Source: Bryum argenteum
Taxonomy: Eukaryota; Streptophyta; Bryopsida; Bryales; Bryaceae
Direction: 5' to 3'
DNA length: 64,000 bases
Assembly (NCBI GenBank): GCA_037043015.1
Contig: CM073322.1
Span: 22,100,364-22,164,363 of the forward strand
Under the pieces are notes generated by a model. It was not told the DNA's origin, did not search any database, and saw nothing but the letters and a program-made list of their open reading frames with translations. Positions 1-10,577 of the stretch are shown here, in pieces; position 1 is the first letter of the stretch; each line of letters opens with the position of its first letter. The position numbers and the translations under genes are program-made.

Positions 1-592
1 GTTAGGTTTTATTATAAGAAGAGAATAGAATTACACATTTGCTAGTCCTGAATCCCACGAATAGTGATAGCTCGAGCACCTTCTTGGCTCACCTCTCGTA
101 GCCATTCGGCATCCACTAAGTAATACACATGACTCGCTCCGATTCTACTCTATAAGTCCATGCTCTCTCTAAACCCTTCTTTCCCCGCTCACCGTTCTAT
201 TCCTTGTACAATCCGTGGCGCCGTGGAACTCTTGTGGCCGAGATACTTATGTCTCGGGTTCGTCACGCGGTCGGCGATTGAGGTTGACAACCCCGCCCCA
301 CCGAGGATCACTCTCGCGGAGTGAACACTTGACCGTGGAAACCTCACCGAGGAGTAGTGTCGCGGGACCTCACTTCGGGCTTCCTACTGCTCAGACTCAA
401 CCCCGCCATCGGAAAGTTGACCCTCTTCGGCCAATCATTCCCTGAATACAGTGACCGGTCAAACGACCGGCCACACCCTCCCTGGACCTCGGGACTTCTG
501 TGGTAACCGGGTATCAGCCCGGGTACCTTACACCCGGCCCCTTACCTCGTCTCGTGCCTCGAACACCTCCATGGTCAAAACCCTGGCTAACA
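1..592 (+). repeat. 5' LTR of the gypsy element (partial)
   Basis: Sequence 1-592 matches 9127-9718 almost base for base, with roughly 15-20 differences by eye, including small indels. It ends in CA followed three bases later by a TGG that starts the primer-binding site. A TATA-like CTCTATAAG lies near 149-157, a possible promoter. The first part of this LTR is outside the window. Confidence 0.92.
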
Positions 593-595
593 TTT

Positions 596-613
596 TGGCG
601 ACCATCTTTGGGG
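596..613 (+). other. Primer-binding site candidate
   Basis: TGGCGACCATCTTTGGGG begins three bases after the LTR end. It starts with TGG, complementary to the CCA tail of a tRNA, and resembles the TGGCGCCGTTGCCGGGGA-type site of Tat/Athila elements. Which tRNA it pairs with was not determined. Confidence 0.55.
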
Positions 614-625
614 ATGGAGTGTTGA

Positions 626-629
<4 letters not shown>

Positions 630-685
<56 letters not shown>

Positions 686-686
686 A
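630..686 (+). repeat. (A)n(GA)n simple repeat
   Basis: About 34 A residues followed by about 11 GA units lie in the untranslated leader of the gypsy element, between the primer-binding site and gag. Confidence 0.95.
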
Positions 687-699
687 AAGAAAGAGATTG

Positions 700-1891
700 T
701 TAGGCTACGAGCCTGAAAAAGAGGAAAATGCCCCCGAAAAGGCACGCCGCGGAAAAAGCCGTGGAAAATGTAGTTGCGAGATATGGAAGAAATAGTGCAA
801 CACGAAGATGAGACCAGGGAGTTACTACAATGGATGAAGCGAAGAATGACGGATTTAGTCGCTCGAGAATGAGGCCACGAACGCCAAGATAGAATTGCTT
901 AGCTTGAAATATCAAGACATCCAGGGAATGGCGCCCGGGTTATTGCTTCGACACCAAGAAGTGTGGGAGAACCAAAGAGACGGTGCGGTCGGCAACCATC
1001 CCCTGGGAAATAATGCCGCGGCCACTCAAGTACCTCGGGAATGCCCTCACCGGCACGAGTGAGTGGTACCTACGGGATTACCTCTTGTCACACACCCCCT
1101 GGGAGCCTTGATGCCCATGCCAAGTTACCAAAGATACCGTACCCGTGTTTGATGAATCGGGGACCCAGTTGGCACATCGAAGGTTCAAAGTAATAGCCCG
1201 CACGAACGGCATCTTTCAGACCACGGACCTGCAGAATATCTTCGGCACCACGCTCCAAGGGAACCACATTAACTGGTACATTGACTTCGAAACCGAACAC
1301 AACAATGCCAGTTGGGAAGACATGGAGCGCAGCTTTTTACACAAGTTCAGAAAACTGAAAACAAGCTCAGAAGTTCTCCGAGCGTTGGGATCAATTACTC
1401 AATCCACGAACGAACCGGTGGACAAATTTTATGATAGGTTTAAGCAGTTGGCCGACAAACTGAGCCAGCGACCCGCGGAAGAATACATGTGTGAGTGGTT
1501 TAAAAAGGGGCTACTACCCTGGATACAGCAATGCATTGTTATCCGTGGCGTAAAAACGTTGCCTGAAATACTTTCCGCGGCAAACGATATCAGTCGCGAA
1601 CTCATGGCTTTGAAGCAAACACAAAATCCTATATTGCCACTACCCACGACACGGCAAGATGCCCGAGTAGCGCCCCCATTATGTGACACATGTGGAAAAA
1701 CCCACCATCGAAGGTGCTGGTACTCCACCAACACTTCCCCGTCCCAGGACCACAGGCGACCCAGGAACACCACGGCCGCGGTATACCCCGAGGAGGTCAA
1801 TGTAGATGCCTTCCAACCCGGCCGAACAGATGCATGTTGGGAATGCGGAGGCCTGGACCATCGACGGAGCCAATGCCCGATACTAAAATGA
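700..1891 (+). pseudogene. Gypsy gag remnant with zinc knuckle
   Basis: The frame 1145-1891 (248 codons) carries the core of a plant retrotransposon gag domain: a Trp-rich segment (NWYIDFE), a helix ending in SFLHKF, then FYDRFKQLADK. Near its end is a CCHC zinc knuckle, CWECGGLDHRRSQC (C-x2-C-x4-H-x4-C), and before it an imperfect Cys/His cluster, CDTCGKTHHRRC. Upstream, 700-1140, gag-like sequence is broken by stops in all three frames, so the N-terminus is lost from the readable frame. A stop at 1891 separates gag from protease. Gag would form the cytoplasmic particle and bind the element RNA. Confidence 0.8.
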
Positions 1892-2062
1892 AATGGGCAC
1901 GCGGAGCAGAGCGAGCAAACCCCGGGAGCCCCGAACTCAAACACCGCGGGCCACAGGAGAGGAGGAGTAACACTCACCGAAGTACATGGACCGGAAACAA
2001 ATGTTTCCACGATATCAGCTTCTGCAGTAACCACGAGGTCCAAGGCTAATTCTCCAAACCAC

Positions 2063-3220
2063 GTGGTAGAACACCGAAAGCCATTTCCTGAAAACCACTG
2101 GGAACGGCTGCATAACATGAGGACGGACATTCAAAGGGATCTAGAAACAGTAACCGCGGACCAAGGGCGTGCTACAGACTTCACCCTTCAGCAGATACTA
2201 GATACGACCAACGTAACAATTACCTTGGCCAAACTCGTACAAATCAGCCCCGAATTACAACACTATTTGCAACGGACCGCGGTGCCCGAGGCAAAACCAG
2301 ATCTCACCTTCGTGGAAGTCAACGCCACTACGATGGACCCAGATGCTGCAGTCATACACGTCCAGCTGGGAGGACAAACATTGACCAATGTCCTCGTTGA
2401 TGGAGGATCCGGCGTGAATGTAATGAGCAATCACGTTCGACAAGCACTGGGGTTACCCCAACCTCGGAATGCCCGTTTTATTCTACGCATGGCAAATGAC
2501 GCCCCCGTCACCCCCCTGGGAATTCTGACCATGGTCGGGATTACAATACATGGAGTGTCGACACCGGCAACATTCGTAGTGATAGAAATGCCCCACGACA
2601 GTGGCTTTCCGGTCATCCTGGGGAGACCTTGGTTACGAGACATGCAGGCAATCCACGACTGGACCAAAAACCAGATCCACATTCAACGCCAAGGGAAGAC
2701 CGTGGTTATTCCCGTGGATAGTTGCCTCACTCGTACCAAGGTGAACCAGATCAGAACCGCGGCTGGGACAGACTGGCCAGAGGAACTCACTAACGAGCAA
2801 GAGGCCCTCGTACTCCACGTCCACCCCAACTTAGTACCCGTGGCGGAAATCCATTTAGCCAGTTTGGTACACGAGGAAGAAAAACTGGACATCCCCGAGC
2901 ATTTCACACGAGAGATAGCCGAGGAGGTAGTGGTAAGTGCTGTCCCCGCAAAGACAGCATTACACCACGAGACGGTCACAGGGTGGACACACGGGGCCAA
3001 GGAACGGGTACAGTTAGTCAACCTCGGTACAACAGAGGAACCGAAATACATCAAGATCAATACCGATGCACCCCCGGCCATCAAACAAGCTGCTATCGCC
3101 TTGTTCCACGAGTACCGAGATATATTTGCGTGGAACCACGAGGATTTAAAGGGTATCCCCAATGCCTTGGCCGAGCACACCATAGACCTCGTCCCTGGAG
3201 CCACCCGGTCCAACAAATGA
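2063..3220 (+). pseudogene. Gypsy aspartic protease and N-terminal reverse transcriptase region
   Basis: This 385-codon frame begins with a spacer and then has a retropepsin-like fold: VLVDGGSGVNVM around residues 108-119, where DGGSG stands at the usual D-(T/S)-G active site, and VILGRPWLRDM near residues 185-195, which matches the second conserved protease strand. The C-terminal part (FHEYRDIFAW) is the typical linker into the gypsy reverse transcriptase. The frame stops at 3220, just before the RT fingers, and RT continues in other frames. Function in life: processing of the gag-pol polyprotein. This copy cannot make a full polyprotein. Confidence 0.82.
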
Positions 3221-4005
3221 CGATCTGAGGATGAACCCGAACTACGCCGCGCGGGTCAAAGCCGAACTTGACAAGCTGCTCCACGCAAAGTTCATATCAC
3301 CCGTGGATGCCGCACCATGGCTCTCACCCATAGTAATTATCCCCAAGAAAAATGGCACGTTGCGCATTTGTGTGGATTTGAAAAACTCAACGCAATGACA
3401 AAGAAGGACCACTACCCCTACCCTACATGGAGGAAATTATCGATGAAGTGGCTGGGCATGAGATGTACTCGTTCTTGGATTGCTTTTCGGGGTACTACCA
3501 GGTAGCCATGGCAGAACAGGACAAAGGCAAAACAACTTTCTCCACGGAATGGGGACCTTACCAGTTTGAGCGAATGCCTTTGGAGCCAAAAATGCACCCA
3601 TGACATTCCAACGTGTCATGGAGCTTATCTTCGACCATACCTTAAACGATTCTTTCGAATCTATTTGGACGACGGAACCGTGTACGGGAAGATGAAGGAC
3701 CACGTTTCCCACCTCAGGCAAATTTTCCACGCATGTCGAGCTAACGGGGTGAGCCTCAACGCGGACAAGTGCATGTTTTTGTACTTCGCAGGGGTCATCC
3801 TCGGTTACATCGTATGCAAACACGGCAAGCTTCCCGACCCGAAAAGATTAAGGACATCCCGGACATGACACCGCCAACCAATCGAAGGGGTGTTCGAGAG
3901 ACTCTTGGGCCTAGCTCAGTTCAATCGAATCTACATCGAGAAACTAGCTTACATCACCGCTCCAATCACAGCCTTGAACCATGCTAAGTATATCTACCCC
4001 CGGGA
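3221..4005 (+). pseudogene. Gypsy reverse transcriptase, frameshifted
   Basis: Fragments of the RT domain appear in order but in different frames: PWLSPIVIIPKKNGTLRIC (about 3318-3375), EMYSFLDCFSGYYQVAMAE (about 3460-3515), MTFQRVMELIF (about 3600), and the catalytic YLDD box (about 3662-3675, in IYLDDGTVYGK). At least three frame changes and internal stops interrupt the domain, so no active polymerase is encoded here. The YLDD metal-binding aspartates themselves are preserved. Confidence 0.82.
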
Positions 4006-6675
4006 TTGGACACCAGAAGCACAGGCAGCGTTAGAAAAATAAAGCACGCATACTCCAACGCGCCCATTCTCATCGCACCAGATTGGTCCAAGCCTTTCCA
4101 CGTCCATACAGACGCATCCAACATTGCCGTGGGAGTGATGCTGGCTCAAAACATAAACGGCAAACACGACCAACCCGTGGCATATGCAAGCAGGTTACTC
4201 AACCAAGCAGAACGGAATTACTCCACCACGGAACGAGAAGCCTTGGCCATGATCTATGCCGTTAAAAAATTTAGGCATTACCTCCTCGGGAAAAAATTCC
4301 GGTTCATGGTCGACCATCACAGCTTATCGTACCTCGTGAATCAGACCCTGGTCACGGGAAGAGTAGCTCGATGGATCATGATCCTATTAGAATACGACTT
4401 TGAGGTCGTATACGTCCCTGGGAAACGACACATTGTGGCGGATTACCTCTCCAGGGACACTAACACCACCGCGGAAGGGATAGACGACTCGTTCAACGAG
4501 GCCTATGTCCAAACTGCACAAATAGCCACGGACCCCAGGGGACACGAGGAAGACTGGAGGGCTGACATCATACATTACCTTACCACGGGCATTACTCCCG
4601 CGGAACTCACAGGGACGCGCCGAATCAGTTTTGCACAAACGACGCTGCCTTATACCGTGGTCCGAGGAGAATTATACAAACGAGGGCTGGATCAAGAAAT
4701 CCGGCTGTGCGTACCAGCTAAACAGCAGCAACGAATTATCGAACACCTCCACGATGGGCCCGCGGGAGGACACCAGGGCCCCGATACCACGATAAAAAAG
4801 ATCCTCTCCGCGAGATATTGGTGGCCAACGCTGCACAAGGATGTCATTCAGTACATCAAAAATTGCCACGCCTGCCAAATCTCCACGACGAACTTCCAGC
4901 ACCAAGGCAAGGTACCATTGAAGTCCATACCACCCCTGGGACCCTTTCAACGATGGGGATTAGACTTCGTGGGTCCAATCAAGCCGGTGACCCGCCAGGG
5001 ATACAAGTACATACTTGTGGCCACGGACTACACCACGAAATGGGTTGAAGCTAAGCCCCTGCGGACCAATACCGCGGTTGTCACGGCATCGTTTATTTAC
5101 GAGAACATAATTACAAGGTTCGGATGCCCATTGGAAATAGTCTCAGACCAAGGCACACATTTTGTGAACGCAGCCATACAAGACCTCCTCGACAACCACG
5201 TTATCAAGCACAGAACCAGCACGGTATACTATCCACAAGGAAATGGGCAAGCCGAGTCTACAAACAAGACATTGATCAACATGCTCAAACGATTTGTGTA
5301 CGCTAACCAAGCAGACTGGGACGATTGCTTACCAGCCGCATTATGGGCATACCGCGTAGCCGTCAAAACCTCCACGAAGGCCAGCCCATTCGAAATGGTT
5401 TACGGCACCCAACCACTGCTACCCACGGAATACATCGCGCCAACATTTCAAACCCTGCAGCCCCGGGATTACGCACCCCACAGGATACTGGCAGCCCGCC
5501 TCGGAGATCTACACCACCTCGAGGAAATTCGAGCCTCAGCAACCGAGCACATTCTACACAAACAAACCTTGGCTTCCCGGCATTTCCAAGGAACACAACC
5601 CCCACGAGTTTTCCAGAAGGGGGACCAAGTGCTTTGGTGCCCCCGAGATCCCAAGCTCAAACGTTCCAAATTTGAATCGATATGGCATGGCCCATACACA
5701 GTACAACTGGCGTTACCAAACAACACAGTGCTACTCGTCAACAGCACACACTACGATCCCCACGCCACAATTGTTAATTCGGCAAAATTAAAACAATACC
5801 ACGCCACAGTACCCCGGCACACGACAACAACTACCCTGCAGGACATACACACAACATTGGCGGCCGAGGTACAAAACGGGGAAGAAAATAGCATGGACAT
5901 AAACGACAAAGATACACCATCCACGGGCGCCAGGGACGCATCTCCCAAGGCACTCAGCAGTCAAGGCATCAGGCCAAGCCAGGCAGAACACCGGGGAGAG
6001 AAGCACGAGCGGGCAAACACAAACCCCGAGGGACACACACAGACTACCAGGAGCCAGGCTCGGGGACACGGGGGGGCACCGTCAGAAAACACTACTGTCC
6101 GCCCTTGGAACTTAGCGGCACAGGGACACTCCGCTGCCTCGGCCATGGCCATGCACATCCCATGTGCATACATCAACCACATCCATGTCACCCATGGCAA
6201 AAACCCAGGGCGTCATAGTCTCGGGGAGTGGCCAATCAATGTCATTATTACCCCCCTGGATCCTCCCGAGGCATCATCACAGAATCCGACTCCCGAGGCA
6301 CCATCACCCTGTCCTTTAAAAGGCACCGCCGCTACGGCTAGATCCATAATCATTCTCACTTCTCTCTCCCAGCAGTCAGTGAGAGCGCATACACCGTGGG
6401 AGTTCACGGGGCGTGACCTCATTTCTTCGCCACAGTGCAGGGTTTCTTGCTTTTCGGCGCTTCCACACACCTCGTTGATTTGTAGCTCCGCTCGCCCTCG
6501 TGTTTTTCCCACGTTGCGTCTCTCGGAAGCTATGGCGCGCGTGCTCCACGGGAACGAAGGCGTCACTGTACATCCCGCGGCGGTTGCGGAGGAAAAAAAT
6601 ACCCGGACGTGGAGTGGCTCACCGACGCGGGGTTGCTTCGCTACGCGAATCACTGCGAGAAAACATCGACCTTAG
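4006..6675 (+). pseudogene. Gypsy RNase H - integrase polyprotein fragment with long C-terminal tail
   Basis: An open frame of 889 codons. RNase H comes first ([12 protein letters not shown], then [19 protein letters not shown] and VDHHSL). Integrase follows: an HHCC zinc-binding module ([10 protein letters not shown] ... CHACQ, about residues 247-290), then a DDE core with WGLDFVGPI, the second Asp in [10 protein letters not shown], and Glu in [15 protein letters not shown]-type C-terminal domain follows near residue 565. About 300 more residues of low-similarity Pro/Thr/His-rich sequence continue to 6675. The catalytic residues D, D and E are all visible. The frame is open because it is only the distal part of pol; its natural start lies in the broken RT upstream. 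Confidence 0.9.
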
Positions 6676-8918
6676 GCGATGCAGGGCGTTCATCGCCTCG
6701 ATGCGGGAGAGGCAGCAGGAAGATCCCCGCAACATGGAAGTGGCCGGGGTCGTGGAGGGGGTCCTCGTGCGATACTCCCCGAGGTACCTCTACCAGTTTT
6801 TTGGTAGGATGGCACCGGGGTTACCAGTGGTCGCCTCGCACCGGACAGCTTCCCGCATGACCCGACACCACGGTCTATACCTAGGGGTACCCTGTCAAGA
6901 CGGGCAACAAGTTCGATGTGTATAACATCACCCGCAACAATCCGAGCATGCCCGACCCCTGGTTTGGAAGACTCCGCGGCATCCTCAGCCAGGTATTTTT
7001 TCGGAACGACTGCAATGCAGTACATCCGGACCAAATCGCACTTTGCGTCATGGCGGGCCGTGGCGAGAAAATCAACTGGGGCAAGCTCGTGGATAGGAAT
7101 GCCGTCAACCAGATTCAAGGCCATGTTCAGAGCGACGAGTACGAGAGCCCAATTGCCCCGTTCCTAACACAGTTCATCGGTCACTTCTTGGATTACCACC
7201 GCGTGAACCACCATCCCTGGGCCATGGGTACATTCCTCGACGTGCAGCGCGAGATAGCAGAGTCCGCACCACCCCACGCCACACCAACTCACCGAGGCAA
7301 ACGGCCACGCACCGAGGAAGACAATGCGGTAGCAGGGCCCCATGAGGACGGCCAAGATCGTCCACGGCCACGCAATTCGGGCCCCGTACTCAGGAATTCG
7401 AGGCACACAAGCGCACTATGGAAACGTGCATGGAGGAAATGCTTCATTTCCTCCACACGCGAGCAAAGAAGAAGAGACGACCCACGGCCAAGTATAAAGA
7501 GTGGGAGACGCGACACAAACGTCACACAAAGACAAATTGGTACAAACGACACATGCCGCGGCTCGCAAATCCGTGGAGGATTACAAGTCGAGGGCCCACT
7601 CCAGAGCACCAACTCAAGGGGCGTATAAATTCCTTGCAAAACCCAAACTAGACGCCGAGACTTGGAGCTACAGACGACGGGAGAGGTCCCGCACCTTCGA
7701 GGATCAGAGCACCCGGGACAGGGAAAGGATCGAGCGGCTAGACCGACAAACTGCCGAGCTCGTGGCCAAGTGTAAGGCACTGACCGAGGAGTTAGCCCTC
7801 AGATCCACGACCCCGTCCTCTAGCACCGTGGATATAGAGATCTTTGCAACGCCACCGCCGTAAAGTGGAGAACGCCCGGAAAACTTCGAGCCAACAAAGT
7901 GGCTTGGGCGAATCAGCGGCCAGGGTGATAGCCACCACGGCCTATCAAATGCTGCGATCCTCGCCACCCACGTCAGAAGAACCGCCCACGGTATTCCTCG
8001 AGCAGTGCATAGGGGATGCACTCATGGCTTTAGACTTGGAAGGCTCGGATCACAACTGGGGCAGCCAAGGTGAGGCCTTCCTCGGGGAGGATGAGGAGGG
8101 GACACAACCGCATCCCATAGACGAGCCTGCACTCACACAGCCACGGACCCACACCCACGAGGAGGACTACGACGCCGACCCAGAGGAACACCCCCACGAT
8201 CAACAAACCCATGCACGAGACCGAGGACAGGGGCATGGAGGACTCGAGGGGGTTATATCAATTTGACACACATGTAGGAGAGGAGAGGGTAGACATACCA
8301 GAAGGATTCGCAGAGCAGGAGCAGACGCCACACCAGTCTCCACGGCCATACACCTTGGTGAATTCTCCCCAATACTACCTCCCGATCCTCTCCCCGCCAC
8401 GACAGTTTGAATCCCCGGTCAGGCAAAACCCTGATGGAACATATCCGTGGCCAAGGCAAGTTGACTCCCCGATCGCACACGAGGATCCGTTACCCACATT
8501 TTCTCCATTGCGGACAAGACCCTCACCGTTGCCGTTAGCCAAGCACAAACAGGCCATCCTCCAAAAGGAGGAACAGGAGGGGTGGAACGTTGAGGACGCG
8601 GACGAGGCAGGGGACGAGGCATCAGAGTCAATGCTCTTTGTGCTTCGGTACTTCCACGAACACCCCGACCTCGCCACACACTTCAATGATCCCGACGCCA
8701 CGGGAGACAAAGGTGCGGCATGTAACAAGACGCCGGGAGGCACGGTGTTCGACGTATACACCCATGCCCTAAACTTCCGCGGAAACCATGTCTTGGTCCA
8801 CAGGCGTGGGCCGAGGCACTTCGGCGAATTTACAACGGCGAGCCCCCCCGCAGCGATCGACAACTCCCTCGAGAGCAAGCCCGACCGAACAGAGGCCCGC
8901 ACCCACGCGCGCCGTTAG
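6500..8918 (+). pseudogene. Accessory ORF region between integrase and 3' LTR
   Basis: Overlapping + strand frames (6500-6925, 6918-7628, 7501-7863, 7844-8266, 8211-8918) appear to be one ancestral reading frame broken by indels. The first part (to about 7200) has a hydrophobic, globular-looking stretch including WFGRLRGILSQVFFRND and KINWGKLVDRNAV. This resembles, by eye only, the plant-transposon-protein domain found in Athila-type elements. About 7660-7850 encodes a charged coiled-coil-like segment (RERIERLDRQTAELVAK). The remainder is Pro/Glu/His-rich. The sense orientation and position after pol match the extra ORF of Tat/Athila lineages. No envelope-type signal peptide or membrane anchor is visible. 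Function unknown. Confidence 0.5.
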
Positions 8919-8949
8919 AATCCAGCAATTCGAGGACGAATTGCACTCT

Positions 8950-8964
8950 GCGAAGGGGGCAAAA
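8950..8964 (+). other. Polypurine tract
   Basis: GCGAAGGGGGCAAAA directly precedes the TG that opens the 3' LTR, the position of the plus-strand primer in LTR retrotransposons. Confidence 0.7.
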
Positions 8965-9718
8965 TGTTACCCGCCATGGCACCGCGGGTATCATTACCAA
9001 GACCCGGGGCGCCACGGGAGACCAAGACATAACAAATGACCACGGGGCTCGAGGCCGAGGTGCGATGTGAGCCACGGAACGAGGCCACGGACACGAACAA
9101 TTAAAGGCGAAAGCCGCGCGCGAGAGGTTAGGTTTTATTATAAGAAGAGAATAGAATTACACATTTGCTAGTCCTGAATCCCACGAATAGTGATAGCTCG
9201 AGCATCTTCTTGGCTCACCTCTGTAGCCATTCGGCATCCACTAAGTAATACACATGACTCGCTCCGATTCTACTCTATAAGTCTGTCTGCTCTCTAAACC
9301 CTTCTTTCCTGCTCACCGTTCTATTCCTTGTACAATCCGTGGCGCCGTGGAACTCTTGTGGCCGAGATACTTATGTCTCAGGTTCATCACGCGGTCGGCA
9401 GTTGAGGTTGACAACCCCGCCCCACCGAGGGATCACTCTCGCGGAGTGAACACTTGACCGTGGAAACCTCACCGAGGAGTAGTGTCGCGGGACCTCACTT
9501 CGGGCTTCCTACTGCTCAGACTCAACCCCGCCATCGGAAAGTTGACCCTCTTCGGCCAATCATTCCCTGAATACAGTGACCGGTCAAACGACCGGCCACA
9601 CCCTCCCTGGACCTCGGGACTTCTGTGGTAACCGGGTATCAGCCCGGGTACCTTACACCCGGGCCCTTACCTCGTCTCTGTGCCTCGAACACCTCCATGG
9701 CTGAAACCCCGGCTAACA
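8965..9718 (+). repeat. 3' LTR of the gypsy element (complete, 754 bp)
   Basis: It starts TGTTACCCGCC after the polypurine tract and ends GGCTAACA. The part from 9127 on matches window positions 1-592. Several differences from the 5' copy are G-to-A or C-to-T, as expected from decay of methylated CpG. Confidence 0.9.
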
Positions 9719-10570
9719 CTTATAGTACAATATATATGAGTGGGTACTACTGGGTCCGTGTCGTTCAACACATTGAGCTTCGGTTGTCTCCATGACAGAG
9801 TCAAGCTTATAACGGTCTTGTGAGAGAAACCATGCTATATTGTCAGGTAGATGGAAAATTTCCATTTCTATAAGGAGAACAAAAAACGATGCATAGAAAG
9901 TGAATAAAATTATATGTTTGAAAATAATGATGCAACGTACATCTTCGATGAATTAGTTCCTGCATCAACTACATTAAGGATCCCTAACAAAGACAGAAAT
10001 GATGTTAATCACTACAGGGTTCTTATCAATTGAAAAATTGATAATAAATGCAATACCCAAATAGGGAAGTAAGTGTATACTGGAAATTTTATTATAACTT
10101 AATGACAACATGTGAGTGGTCTTGAATTCTAGGATAAAGTCTTATTCTATGTCAAAATTTTCATTCTAGGTATTCATTATTCAAAAACTGGAAATTTAAC
10201 TTAAGTCATATGAGAATAGCAAAAACTGACAGATTTGACTTTATGTATGTTGAATAAACATTTTTATTCTAAATAAGTCTTCGCAATTGGGTGTTTGTTG
10301 TATAATGTGATGTAATCATTGAATATTATGATGTGAGGGCATATTTAATTTGATGGATTATTATTAACAAAGCCTCATTGTACCTTGTGACTAACTATTG
10401 TTTTGTAATACAAAGATCTGGTGGTGCCCCATCTACTTGATGTTATGCACACGAGAGAAGAATGTGTGCGCCTCCCTTTCAAAACATTCTCGAATTGCAA
10501 GGGGACGAAGTCGATTCATTGGCGTTAAGTCGTTCACTACAAGATTTTAATGTTCAAACATTTTCACCCA
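9719..10570. other. AT-rich flank, no gene seen
   Basis: Abrupt switch from GC-rich retrotransposon to AT-rich DNA with no long open frame. From about 10420 faint coding-like sequence in several frames may be the eroded upstream part of the CACTA transposase that follows. Confidence 0.6.
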
Positions 10571-10577
10571 ACACTAG

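Larger units (their letters stand above)
1..9718 (+). mobile_element. Ty3/gypsy LTR retrotransposon, 5' truncated by window edge, degenerate
   Basis: Two near-identical LTRs flank gag-, protease-, RT-, RNase H- and integrase-like coding sequence in that order, the order of Ty3/gypsy elements. The 3' LTR is complete (TG...CA, 754 bp); the 5' LTR lacks about its first 162 bp because the window starts inside it. A primer-binding-like site follows the 5' LTR and a purine tract precedes the 3' LTR. About 2.3 kb of extra coding-like sequence lies between integrase and the 3' LTR, as in Tat/Athila-type plant elements. Gag, RT and the 3' region are split over several frames, so this copy is not autonomous. 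The target duplication cannot be checked because the left flank is outside the window. The element is much more GC-rich than its surroundings. Confidence 0.93.

Noticed and set aside
1429-2130. 233-codon minus-strand frame across gag
   Set aside because: Antisense shadow of gag and protease coding sequence; no recognisable domain and it overlaps a clear sense zinc knuckle.
6213-6653. 146-codon minus-strand frame near the end of the integrase frame
   Set aside because: Antisense to the pol tail with no domain; Tat-type elements can carry antisense ORFs, but nothing here supports it over the sense frame.
10535-10548. CACTACAAGA, similar to a CACTA element end
   Set aside because: It lies in decayed transposase coding sequence and has no inverted partner at the other side of the fragment.
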